Assembly: GCF_903181435.1 (NCBI RefSeq)
Contig: NZ_CAEUHO010000004.1
Span: forward strand, 124,001 to 188,000
Source: Bacteroides acidifaciens
GTDB lineage: Bacteria > Bacteroidota > Bacteroidia > Bacteroidales > Bacteroidaceae
Length of the DNA stretch: 64,000 bases
Reading direction: 5' to 3'
The notes beneath the pieces are model-generated. The model did no database searches and was not told the DNA's origin. It saw only the letters and a list, made by a program, of their open reading frames with translations. A program made the position numbers and the translations under genes. Shown piece by piece: positions 1 through 8,447 of the stretch. How positions within the stretch are numbered: the first letter of the stretch is position 1; the number at the start of each line of letters is the position of its first letter.

Positions 1-1205
1 GCAATCTTATCGATGCGTTTATTAAACTCTTTTACTGCTTGCTGACCTTGCTCTTCCGAAAAGAAGGCAATTGCAGTAGAACGACTTCCGTTCACGAGCG
101 GATATTTAAAATATAACTTCTTCTGATTGTACCGGAAATAAATACTTAAATCGGGAGTCGGCTGCCAGATTCCATATTGACGGTCGTCCCACTTTTGATG
201 ATCATATACAAATACCCCCAGTTCATCCGCATTCTTCCCTTCTTCCCAAAAAGACATAATCGGAGTCTGCTCTCTCACTGAATTTCCACCAAATGGAGAA
301 ATACGATAAATCATCTCCTTGGAAGGATCTTCTATCCAGCCCATTCCCGTCCAATGAGGATCTTCCTGCGAATAGCTGGTATGAACAGGTGCATCGATAC
401 CCACCCATTGCGATGCTTTGTCGAATACCCGGTCCCACTGCGTTCCGAAACGTTTGACAGGAGCAAAATCCTCCCAACACATATCTAGATATACCTGATC
501 TTCTTTCGACAGATTATTCATCTCTTCTTCCAAGATAACGAACGGATAACCTTGCACCACTTTTACACGAGCGATATAAGTAGCATTCCCTTCCAGATAA
601 TACTTCACCTGATATGTAACAAACAGATCACCTTTTTCCACAGGAATAGTCTCTATCCGTTCAATCTTTTTCCGGCCAGCATATAATACATTATTTCCTA
701 TCTTTCGTTCACCTTTGCGAAGCGAGATAATGGGAGCCGGAGCTTTTACCACCCCGGCTGCCTGTGAACCTGGAATATACACAACCAACTCCTCATTGCC
801 TATTGAAAACTGATTTCCTTCTGACGATACTTTCAACGGACGTTCCACCGCAACAGGTCGGGAACCTGTCGCAGTAAATTCATATTGAAACGATCCTCCT
901 TGCGGCAACACCGCAAAGAAACTTACCGTAGCGTTATACAACAGTCCGTTCTTTACCACCTTTTCCGATAATTGGAAAGGAACAGACTTGTTTTTTATTT
1001 TATCGATCAATGAAAGCGCATCCTCTTTCACTCCTCCTTCAAAAACGACCGGATAATTTACCAGAGTTCTCGGCCAATTATAAGTTGCAATATCAATCAC
1101 ATCCTGTTTTTCGAACCGGACGGATTTCCCGGCAGACATTCTTACCTGTGCCTGCAAGCATACTGCCAATACAATGAATACTACAAACAGAATACGTGTT
1201 TTCAT
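1..1205 (-). CDS. Large secreted protein of unknown family (3' end outside window)
   Basis: An open frame runs from an ATG at 1205 to the window edge without a stop (about 401 residues seen). It starts with a signal peptide (MKTRILFVVFIVLAVCLQAQ), so the product is exported. The visible part is rich in beta-strand-like and aromatic residues, with tryptophan and aspartate clusters such as DPHWTGMGWIEDP and YDHQKWDDRQYGIW. I do not recognise a CAZy family with confidence. It lies 21 bp downstream of a GH105 gene and is the last visible gene of the SusC/SusD operon. A role as lyase, hydrolase or accessory glycan enzyme acting with GH105 is inferred from context only. The C-terminal part is missing. 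Confidence 0.75.
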   Translation of the reverse strand, partial: MKTRILFVVFIVLAVCLQAQVRMSAGKSVRFEKQDVIDIATYNWPRTLVNYPVVFEGGVKEDALSLIDKIKNKSVPFQLSEKVVKNGLLYNATVSFFAVLPQGGSFQYEFTATGSRPVAVERPLKVSSEGNQFSIGNEELVVYIPGSQAAGVVKAPAPIISLRKGERKIGNNVLYAGRKKIERIETIPVEKGDLFVTYQVKYYLEGNATYIARVKVVQGYPFVILEEEMNNLSKEDQVYLDMCWEDFAPVKRFGTQWDRVFDKASQWVGIDAPVHTSYSQEDPHWTGMGWIEDPSKEMIYRISPFGGNSVREQTPIMSFWEEGKNADELGVFVYDHQKWDDRQYGIWQPTPDLSIYFRYNQKKLYFKYPLVNGSRSTAIAFFSEEQGQQAVKEFNKRIDKI

Positions 1206-1226
1206 GGTCTAAAATATTATCAATCT

Positions 1227-2387
1227 TTATAAGTTTGCCACCAATGCATATGCACACCAAAGCATAGGTGCTTGTCCGTGAAGATCTCCCGTCAGTGGCA
1301 GACGGTTGACGTAATGTTCACGACTATTCTTAATCATCGTTCCCTCGCATACAGCCTTTACATCTCCTGCTTCATCAATATAGTTACATAAAGCAATCCA
1401 GCCCTGACGTGCTGCCTTTCCATATTCTTCCGCATCCAGCCAACCTTTCTTCACGCCTACAATCATTGCATATGTAAACATAGCACTTCCCGAAGTTTCC
1501 TCCCACAATTCCGGATCATCTACCAACTGTCTCCACATGCCATGTTCATTCTGGGTCTCTTTCAGTTTTCTCATCATCTTCAGATAACCCTTCATAATGG
1601 CAGGTCTATCTGAGTTATTCTCCGGTAAGATACGTAATAATTCTGCCATTCCCACAGCCATCCAGCCGTTGGCGCGTCCCCAACAATAATGAGCGGAAGG
1701 AGCATGATAGAACAAACCGTTATTCAGTTGCAATGAATCCAGATAAACAACCATTTCACGAGAAGCACGATTGATGTATTTCTCATCTTTTGTCACCCGG
1801 TAAGCCTGTGCCTGAATAGCTGTAATCATAAACATATCGTCCATCCATAAACGTGTTTGCCAGGAAAATCCCTTATCCGCCCACGCTTGTTCGTAGGCAG
1901 TCAGTTTCAGTGTATCAGGAGCCTCCCACTGTGTATCGGCATATTTCATACCCATTTCCAGGTATTTTTCGTCCTTTGTTTGCATATACAGTTCCAAAGG
2001 CAATACGCCAAAAACATTATTATCAACATGGTTTGCCTTAGGTTGCAAATAAGCCTCTGTAGTGAACAACGGTTGGAAGCGTGCTTCAAGTCGTTCCTGC
2101 AACCCGATATTTTGTGTTGCTTTTGCGAACCACAATCCTCCCAACCAAGTACATACATCCGGATAAGTGACCTGTGTACGCGGCTCGTCCACACGTAACG
2201 GACTACCGTACTGCGAATGCCATTGCTCCAAAAAGCGGTTGGATATTTTATTTCCTACAGCCACCGGATCTGCTTCCAGTGGGAAGTCTGTTAATTCAGT
2301 ATTCGCTGTTCCGCGATGTCCGAATGTGAAAGCACATACAGCTACTACCACTAAAAGTAAAGATCCTATTATACTATATTTTCTCAT
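1227..2387 (-). CDS. GH105 unsaturated glucuronyl/galacturonyl hydrolase
   Basis: 386 residues, the usual length for the YteR/YesR (GH105) (alpha/alpha)6-barrel family, plus an N-terminal signal peptide. Family hallmarks are the RLWMDDMFM motif, whose aspartate matches the catalytic Asp of YteR, the segment APSAHYCWGRANGWMAVGMA, and TSGSAMFTYAM near the C terminus. GH105 enzymes remove the 4,5-unsaturated uronic acid that a polysaccharide lyase leaves at the non-reducing end, by hydration of the double bond. Its presence implies a lyase in the same degradative system. It follows the FGE-like lipoprotein gene after 108 bp that hold only a weak hairpin (2437-2451), so it is probably in the same operon. 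Exact substrate (pectin, arabinogalactan side chains or other) is not decided by the sequence. Confidence 0.9.
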   Translation of the reverse strand: MRKYSIIGSLLLVVVAVCAFTFGHRGTANTELTDFPLEADPVAVGNKISNRFLEQWHSQYGSPLRVDEPRTQVTYPDVCTWLGGLWFAKATQNIGLQERLEARFQPLFTTEAYLQPKANHVDNNVFGVLPLELYMQTKDEKYLEMGMKYADTQWEAPDTLKLTAYEQAWADKGFSWQTRLWMDDMFMITAIQAQAYRVTKDEKYINRASREMVVYLDSLQLNNGLFYHAPSAHYCWGRANGWMAVGMAELLRILPENNSDRPAIMKGYLKMMRKLKETQNEHGMWRQLVDDPELWEETSGSAMFTYAMIVGVKKGWLDAEEYGKAARQGWIALCNYIDEAGDVKAVCEGTMIKNSREHYVNRLPLTGDLHGQAPMLWCAYALVANL

Positions 2388-2436
2388 AACTCATACCTAT
2401 TTAATAATTTAATATACCAGTTTTTGCTGTTGGACA

Positions 2437-2451
2437 ATCGGCAAAGCCGAT
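2437..2451 (-). terminator. Small intercistronic hairpin
   Basis: Perfect 6-bp stem with a 3-nt loop (ATCGGC-AAA-GCCGAT on the plus strand) in the 108-bp gap between the FGE-like gene and GH105. There is no strong T-run on the minus strand, so it may only attenuate or stabilise the message. Confidence 0.3.
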
Positions 2452-2495
2452 ATGCCCAGGCAAATTAGTAGATAAAAGAGAATCAATCTCACAAA

Positions 2496-3521
2496 TCAAT
2501 CTATTTTGGGATGTACTAGTCTGAAACCGATTAATTTATTACGTTTCTCTATGGGGAAAGCGCTGCGTGAGGAAACCCGACAAGCATTTGTATTGGTATT
2601 CCATCCTCCACCACGACAGATACGTTTTTGTGGTACATCTGATGGCAACGATTCCGGTCCCGTCGGATCTATCTGATCTTCTCCGCCATATTCTTCATAC
2701 CAGTCAAGACAAACTTCGGCTACGTTACCGGACATATCATAAAGCCCCAATTCGTTCGGTGCTTTCTTTCCTACTTCTTCCGGCCAAAACTGCATAGCTG
2801 TTTGTCCTTCGGGCAATCGGTAACAATTGGATAGATTATATCCTACTTCATCGAAGACATTACTACCGGCATAGATTGTAGAAGTCCGTTTTCTACCACC
2901 ACGGGCAGCAAACTCCCACTGTGCCTCGGTAGGAAGCATAAAATGCAATCCGGTTATCTCATTCAGTTTATTACAAAAGTTCTGCATCTCTGAAAAAAGA
3001 CGATTATCCATTGGCAAGCGAGTACTAGCCTTGTCTTTCCAGGAAAAATTCTCCCACTTACCCATTACATAAGAATATAATTCTTGCGTGACCTCAAATT
3101 TACAAATGTAAAAATCACTAACAGTCACTTTATGCACTGGAAGCTCGTGAATATGAACGTTCTCTCCCTGTTCCGCAGTTCCTCCCATCAGGAAAGTACC
3201 ACCGTTCACAAACACCATATCTTCCTTAATAAATTTTTCAAAAAACTTTACTCGTTCGGGACGTATTTCTGTGGTCCAAACATTTTCCGGATCTGCCGGA
3301 TACCAATCCCTAGCATCTTTGATGCGTGGTATTTTGGTTGCATTTATAGTAGCAGCCTCAAACAAAGAAGGACCTTCCTTTAATGGCTCCGAACTGAAAT
3401 AGGCATCACCCGGTTCTACCGGACGTGATATGTTATCATACTCATCATTATCGCTGCAAGAAGTAGTTGCCATAACCAAAGCAGTACCCAGCATTATATA
3501 TTTTAATGTTTTTATCATCAT
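2496..3521 (-). CDS. FGE-sulfatase-fold (SUMF1-like) lipoprotein of the PUL
   Basis: The open frame extends upstream to 3563. I place the start at the ATG pair at 3521/3518, because only from there does a proper lipoprotein signal follow (MIKTLKYIM...ATTSC, lipobox TTSC) and an AAAGAAAG purine run precedes it. The rest is a formylglycine-generating-enzyme-like (C-type-lectin-like) domain, about residues 100-340, with typical segments FVNGGTFLMGG, LPTEAQWEFAARGG, GLYDMSGNVAEVCLDW, CRGGGWN and IGFRLV. No sulfatase gene is visible nearby, so sulfatase maturation is unlikely. It sits 28 bp after susD, where a SusE/F-like surface glycan-binding protein normally stands. A binding or accessory role at the cell surface is inferred. 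Confidence 0.8.
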   Translation of the reverse strand: MMIKTLKYIMLGTALVMATTSCSDNDEYDNISRPVEPGDAYFSSEPLKEGPSLFEAATINATKIPRIKDARDWYPADPENVWTTEIRPERVKFFEKFIKEDMVFVNGGTFLMGGTAEQGENVHIHELPVHKVTVSDFYICKFEVTQELYSYVMGKWENFSWKDKASTRLPMDNRLFSEMQNFCNKLNEITGLHFMLPTEAQWEFAARGGRKRTSTIYAGSNVFDEVGYNLSNCYRLPEGQTAMQFWPEEVGKKAPNELGLYDMSGNVAEVCLDWYEEYGGEDQIDPTGPESLPSDVPQKRICRGGGWNTNTNACRVSSRSAFPIEKRNKLIGFRLVHPKID

Positions 3522-3549
3522 AGCTTTCTTTTTTAGCGTTAACCGTTGA

Positions 3550-5079
3550 TTAATATCCATCATTCTGCCACATAATCTCCTTATTTCCGTAAGCCAATAT
3601 ATCCGAAAGAGGGATAGGAGCTAGTTTATAGTATGAGCGCATACTATAAAGAGGTTGTTCACTCGTTTCATTATATCCTTCGTCTTTCAAAGCAAAATGC
3701 GCTTTCATAGCATCCTCTGCCAAATCCCAACGAATCAAGTCCGGCCAACGGATACCTTCAAAACAGAATTCTACAAAACGTTCTTTAACAAGATAATCGA
3801 ATACAGACTGTTTATCAAGGAAATCTTCAGCGACTTTAGCTGTCAACCCGGCTCTTTTTCTTACATCATTGATAATAGGCAATATCTTTTCAGACAAGTT
3901 CGCCGAATAGTTCACCTCATTCAACGCTTCCGCATACATCAGTTTCACGTCCGTATACCTTAGGATAGGAATATTATTTCCCCATTCATCAACGGCAGTA
4001 GGCGCATTTTTAGTAGCTCTCAAGAATTTTCTGACATAATAGACATCCGGTTGCGGAGTACTTTTATCTCCATACAAGTTATTAACAATGGTCAGATCTC
4101 TTCTTTTATCATTCTCTTCATAAACGCCATCACCTGCAAGAGACATAGACGCACGGATAGAACCGGAGGCACCAATAAATGTAATCCCATTCAGTTTCTC
4201 ATAGTCCCCCTTATCCTTATTCAATGTAGAAGGTATAAACCAGCCACTGAAACTCTGGCTCAATCCCAAAGCCTTGCCGGCAGTACCACCTAAATACTGC
4301 ACCTCCCACACGCGTTCCTTATCATTATTATACACGTCACTGAAACAATCTTCGTATTTATCGGCCAATTTATAAAGAGTACCTTCCTTGGCAACTACCT
4401 GCGACAAATATTCCGCAGCAGTAGCATAATCGCGCATATACATATAAGTACGTCCCAGCATACCGGCAGCAGCATATTTTGTCACCCGCCCTACTTCACT
4501 GCTTGCCCAGCTTTCCGGCAATCTGTTGAATGCATCCTTAAAATCGGATATAGCTTGTCCGTAAGTATCTTCCTGACTGGAGCGCTTCACCTTATACACT
4601 TCTTCACGAGTGATTTCCTTCGTAATCAGCGGAGCACCTCCCCAGCACCAAGCAAACTGAAGATATGCCAATCCACGCAAAGCATAAGCTTCTCCAATAA
4701 TATGCTTCTTACGATCTTCATCCGTAAACGTTACCGCATCTATTCTACTTAACAGTTGATTACAACGAAAGACCAGCGTCCACCAAGACGACCAAGGCTT
4801 TGACCATCTACTCTCCATAGGAGTATCCATAAACCGTCCTATCGGACTGGAGTTACGAACTTCGTCGGCACGGGTAACAATCGCTTCCAGATAATTCTTA
4901 TTGTAGATCGTTTGCAATTGGGCATAACAACCATTAATGGCAGTCTCAAAATCCTGCGGCGTCTTATAATAATTCTGGTCAGTGTAGATAGAAGGCTGGT
5001 CTACATCCAAGTATCCCTCGCAAGAAGAAAATGCGAACAGACAACTTATCCCTATGATTAATTTATACAATGATTTCAT
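3550..5079 (-). CDS. SusD/RagB-family outer-membrane glycan-binding lipoprotein
   Basis: 509 residues with lipoprotein signal (lipobox FSSC, then EGYLDVDQPS, the usual SusD start). Further family marks are the TPR-like helical region with ALRGLAYLQFAWCWGGAPL, RYTDVKLMYAEALNEVN and the C-terminal region FEGIRWPDLIRW. SusD proteins form the lid on the SusC barrel and bind the glycan at the cell surface. The gene follows susC by 12 bp and precedes the FGE-like lipoprotein gene, the standard PUL order. Ligand is unknown. Confidence 0.95.
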   Translation of the reverse strand: MKSLYKLIIGISCLFAFSSCEGYLDVDQPSIYTDQNYYKTPQDFETAINGCYAQLQTIYNKNYLEAIVTRADEVRNSSPIGRFMDTPMESRWSKPWSSWWTLVFRCNQLLSRIDAVTFTDEDRKKHIIGEAYALRGLAYLQFAWCWGGAPLITKEITREEVYKVKRSSQEDTYGQAISDFKDAFNRLPESWASSEVGRVTKYAAAGMLGRTYMYMRDYATAAEYLSQVVAKEGTLYKLADKYEDCFSDVYNNDKERVWEVQYLGGTAGKALGLSQSFSGWFIPSTLNKDKGDYEKLNGITFIGASGSIRASMSLAGDGVYEENDKRRDLTIVNNLYGDKSTPQPDVYYVRKFLRATKNAPTAVDEWGNNIPILRYTDVKLMYAEALNEVNYSANLSEKILPIINDVRKRAGLTAKVAEDFLDKQSVFDYLVKERFVEFCFEGIRWPDLIRWDLAEDAMKAHFALKDEGYNETSEQPLYSMRSYYKLAPIPLSDILAYGNKEIMWQNDGY

Positions 5080-5091
5080 AATGACAATAGA

Positions 5092-8000
5092 TTAAAATGT
5101 TAAGTTAACTCCGAATATATACTTTCTTGACTGTGGATAAGTGGTATAATCCGCACCACGTACCATCGGATTACTAGGTGAATAGCTATTGACATCCGGA
5201 TTGCCGATATAGTCGGTGAATGTATACAAGTTTTCTGCCGTCACATATATCTTGGCATCCTGAATATGAGATGTTCTCAACCATTTCTTAGGCAATTTAT
5301 AAGTCAGGCTGATATTCTGTATGCGCAAGAAAGACGCATTATAAATAGCCAAGTCCGTCATGTGCATTTGGCCGTCTTTATTTAGAGGCGAGTTGTTACC
5401 CAGACCGTAAGGCAACGGAGTCACTCCATCCCATGACATGTCCACTCCCAGATCAGTTGGTATCGGATTGCCACCGGCATAATCTTCCTTGTAGCAATGC
5501 AGCCATCTTTTTAATCCGTTATAGTTTCCGCGTCCCGTATCCAGACTACGTCCTGCCAGATAAAGTACTTTACCACCAATCTGTCCGCGCAAGAAAACGC
5601 TCAACTCAAAGTTCTTATAAGAGAAGCGATTGGTGAAGCCATACGTCAGGTCAGGATCGTTCGAACCGTAAGGAACCATATCATCGGAGTTGATTTCTCC
5701 ATTTCCGTCTGTATCAACATATCTCACATTCCCCGGAACCTGATTGGTCAATACAGGAACACGCGGACGGCTTTTGTCATATTTACCATCAGGACCAAGT
5801 TCAAAATCACTGTCTGTCAGCAAACCATTCGTGCGGTAAACGTAGAACTGCGAAATCGGTCCCCCTACTTTCGTAATAAAACGGGCGTCATACGCTTCTG
5901 TTATCACATCATCATTACCTCCCATATCAAGTACCTTGTTCTTATTCGCTGCCAAATTGAGCGAAGTAGACCATTTGAATGCTTTCGTATGTATATTAAC
6001 CGTTGTCAGGTCAATTTCCCATCCCCGGTTTTCGATAGATGCCAAGTTCGTCTTTACTGTTCCAAATCCGGTGGCTGCCGGCAATTTCATCGAATAAAGC
6101 AAGTCATCTGTCTTATTGACATAATAATCGACATTTAACTGCACACGATTATTGAACATTGACAAATCGAATCCCAAGTCGAATGCTTTGGTTGTTTCCC
6201 ATTTTAGGTTTGCATTGGCTATGTTTTTAGCATACACACCCACTTGTGAAGTACCTCCGTACACCGTGTTAGTCACATCATAATTAGGTATATAGTCCGC
6301 AGTACCGATACGGTCATTACCGGACATACCCCAAGAAGCACGAAGTTTCAACAGGTTGATAAGTTTGATATCTTTCATAAATTCTTCACCACTAATCTTC
6401 CAACCACCAGATACAGACGGGAACATCGCCCAGCGGTTTCCAGGACCGAAACGGGAAGAACCATCACGACGTACAGATGCCGAAGCTAAATACTTATCAG
6501 CATAATTATAAGAGACACGACCGAAAAGTGAAGAAGTGCGAACAATCGTTCTCGAGCTGCTGGCGTTGGTAGGAGTAGCTCCCATGTTGAGGGTCGGCAC
6601 ACTTTCCAACGGATAGTCCATGGCTCCCATGTTCGTTCTGAACTCATTGCGTTCGTCGATACTCTGACCTAACAATGCTTCCAGTGCATGCTTTTTACCA
6701 AACTTCTTATTGTAAGTCAACGTATTCTGAATACCGGTGCGGCTCACACTGATTGTATTAACAGTTCCTTTCGTTGTCGAACCATTATTAGGCTGCACAT
6801 TGGCAGGAAGGAAATACTCATCAATTCTCATGTCCGAATTATAGTTGAACAATGTCTTAAAAGTCAATCCTTTTATGATTTTAGCTTCTGCCCACAAAGA
6901 AGTATTGAATGTCTTTTTCTCGGTCTTATCTATTACACTCATTAATCTTTCATAAGGATTCACATTGTTACGGTAACTGGCATTAAACCCATACTCACGA
7001 GTATTCTCATCCAAACCGATGATAGGAGGCATCTGTAAGGCACTCATAATCTGCTTATCCTTTCCTTCAGACTCACCTTTATCCTGATGAGAAATGGTAG
7101 GAGCGAAAGTAGCACCCACTTTGATATACTTATTCAGATTTACAGAAGCATTCAAACGGAAGTTGAAACGCTCGAAACCAGTATTCTTCACAATACCTTC
7201 CTGATTGAGATAACCGGCAGAGAGATAAACAGCATACTTCTGCCCTTTGCTCGATACAGATACCTGGTGACTATGCGTGAAAGCATTTTGCAAAATTTGA
7301 TCGATCCAGTCAGTAGTTGGAATATCATTTCTGAATCTCCAGTCGGCTACGTCCGAAGCCGGATTAACCAGCCATTGCTCTTTAATCTGGTCGCCGGAGG
7401 ATCTTTTATTATTGGGCACATACATACTGTTTGTTCCTCCTTTATTCAGATACTTGGCATTAGTATACCATATATTATAGGCGAGCCATTCTTGAGTAGT
7501 CATCATGTCCGGCAATCCGACCGCATTCTGCGTACCGATATAAGACTCCCACGTAATCACCGGCTTGGAGCCCTTAGCTTGTTTAGTTTCAATCAGTATT
7601 ACGCCTGCCGAACCTCTGGCACCATAAATAGAAGTAGCAGCCGCATCTTTCAATACTTGAATAGAAGCTACATCCGAAGGATTTACATCGCTCATGGATT
7701 CCGTAATCACACCGTCCACAACGATCAACGGTGAAGAAGAACCGTTAATAGAACTTGCACCTCTGACCAGCACCTGCATTTCCTCACCGGGAATACCGCT
7801 CGATGTCTGTGTCTGCACACCTGCCAACTGACCGGAAAGCGCATCACTCAAACTGGTAATAGGACGTCCTTCAATAGCGTCCGAAGATATTTTGGAAACC
7901 GAAGTAGTCAGATTGGATTTCTTCACCGAACCGTAGCCTACAACGATCACCTCATCCAGTGCCTTAGAGTCTTCCTCAAGTTTAATAAGGAGCTGGCTTT

Positions 8001-8292
8001 TATCACCTACTTTGACTTTCTTCTCCACAAAACCAACATAAGTAATAACCAACACTGCATTCTTACTTACATTTAAGGTGAATTTACCATCAAGATTAGT
8101 TATCGTACCTACTGTTTTGTTTCCACTTTCCACTACGTTGGCGCCTATAATAGGTTCTCCCATCATATCTGTCACCGTACCGGTCACTTTCATTTGCGCC
8201 CAAGTCATCGTACTCAAGCATAACACAAAAAGAGTAACCAGACATCTTATTTTCCTGCCGGAACTCTTCTTTAGATTGTTTTTGTCGTTCAT
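5092..8292 (-). CDS. SusC/RagA-family TonB-dependent glycan importer
   Basis: 1066 residues with signal peptide ending near TMTWAQ. Domains in order: a carboxypeptidase-regulatory-like beta-sandwich (about 35-105, VTGTVTDMMGEPIIGANV), the SusC signature DEVIVVGYG (about 115-125), a plug domain (about 130-235) with the SIYGARGSAGVILIETK segment, and a long outer-membrane beta-barrel ending in YIFGVNLTF with the C-terminal aromatic residue. It imports oligosaccharides over the outer membrane with TonB energy, in complex with the SusD protein encoded next. A promoter-like box and an upstream motif shared with the 20302 promoter precede the gene. Confidence 0.97.
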   Translation of the reverse strand: MNDKNNLKKSSGRKIRCLVTLFVLCLSTMTWAQMKVTGTVTDMMGEPIIGANVVESGNKTVGTITNLDGKFTLNVSKNAVLVITYVGFVEKKVKVGDKSQLLIKLEEDSKALDEVIVVGYGSVKKSNLTTSVSKISSDAIEGRPITSLSDALSGQLAGVQTQTSSGIPGEEMQVLVRGASSINGSSSPLIVVDGVITESMSDVNPSDVASIQVLKDAAATSIYGARGSAGVILIETKQAKGSKPVITWESYIGTQNAVGLPDMMTTQEWLAYNIWYTNAKYLNKGGTNSMYVPNNKRSSGDQIKEQWLVNPASDVADWRFRNDIPTTDWIDQILQNAFTHSHQVSVSSKGQKYAVYLSAGYLNQEGIVKNTGFERFNFRLNASVNLNKYIKVGATFAPTISHQDKGESEGKDKQIMSALQMPPIIGLDENTREYGFNASYRNNVNPYERLMSVIDKTEKKTFNTSLWAEAKIIKGLTFKTLFNYNSDMRIDEYFLPANVQPNNGSTTKGTVNTISVSRTGIQNTLTYNKKFGKKHALEALLGQSIDERNEFRTNMGAMDYPLESVPTLNMGATPTNASSSRTIVRTSSLFGRVSYNYADKYLASASVRRDGSSRFGPGNRWAMFPSVSGGWKISGEEFMKDIKLINLLKLRASWGMSGNDRIGTADYIPNYDVTNTVYGGTSQVGVYAKNIANANLKWETTKAFDLGFDLSMFNNRVQLNVDYYVNKTDDLLYSMKLPAATGFGTVKTNLASIENRGWEIDLTTVNIHTKAFKWSTSLNLAANKNKVLDMGGNDDVITEAYDARFITKVGGPISQFYVYRTNGLLTDSDFELGPDGKYDKSRPRVPVLTNQVPGNVRYVDTDGNGEINSDDMVPYGSNDPDLTYGFTNRFSYKNFELSVFLRGQIGGKVLYLAGRSLDTGRGNYNGLKRWLHCYKEDYAGGNPIPTDLGVDMSWDGVTPLPYGLGNNSPLNKDGQMHMTDLAIYNASFLRIQNISLTYKLPKKWLRTSHIQDAKIYVTAENLYTFTDYIGNPDVNSYSPSNPMVRGADYTTYPQSRKYIFGVNLTF

Positions 8293-8341
8293 ACACTAAA
8301 TTTTACAAGGTTAATAAATCGTTTACTATTCCTTAGCGGCG

Positions 8342-8349
8342 CAAACATA
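8342..8349 (-). promoter_or_regulatory. Bacteroidetes -7 box of the susC operon
   Basis: On the minus strand this reads TATGTTTG, matching the Bacteroidetes -7 consensus TAnnTTTG, 50 bp before the susC start. No clear TTTG -33 box is seen at the proper distance, as expected of a promoter that needs an activator. Confidence 0.7.
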
Positions 8350-8372
8350 GATAATGTTCATTCATCTCACTT

Positions 8373-8390
8373 GGGGAATAGTATCAAAGA
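8373..8390 (-). promoter_or_regulatory. Candidate regulator-binding motif upstream of susC
   Basis: Plus-strand sequence GGGGAATAGTATCAAAGA matches GGAAAATTGTATCAAAGG at 20376-20393 in 14 of 18 positions. Both copies start exactly 24 bp beyond the outer end of their -7 boxes. Sequence and spacing together suggest the target of the hybrid two-component regulator encoded next door. This assignment is inference. Confidence 0.55.
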
Positions 8391-8395
8391 CCTGT

Positions 8396-8430
8396 AAAAA
8401 CGTCCCAAAGTTATCTTTTGGGACGTTTTT
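8396..8430 (-). terminator. Intrinsic terminator of the hybrid two-component gene
   Basis: Strong inverted repeat AAAAACGTCCCAAA-loop-TTTTGGGACGTTTTT, 17 bp downstream of the minus-strand regulator gene, ending in a T-run when read on the minus strand. The repeat is symmetric, so it could act in both directions. Confidence 0.85.
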
Positions 8431-8447
8431 ACCATAGAAATATGCTT

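Noticed and set aside
7087..7734. 215-codon plus-strand frame inside susC
   Set aside because: Antisense shadow of a certain SusC gene.
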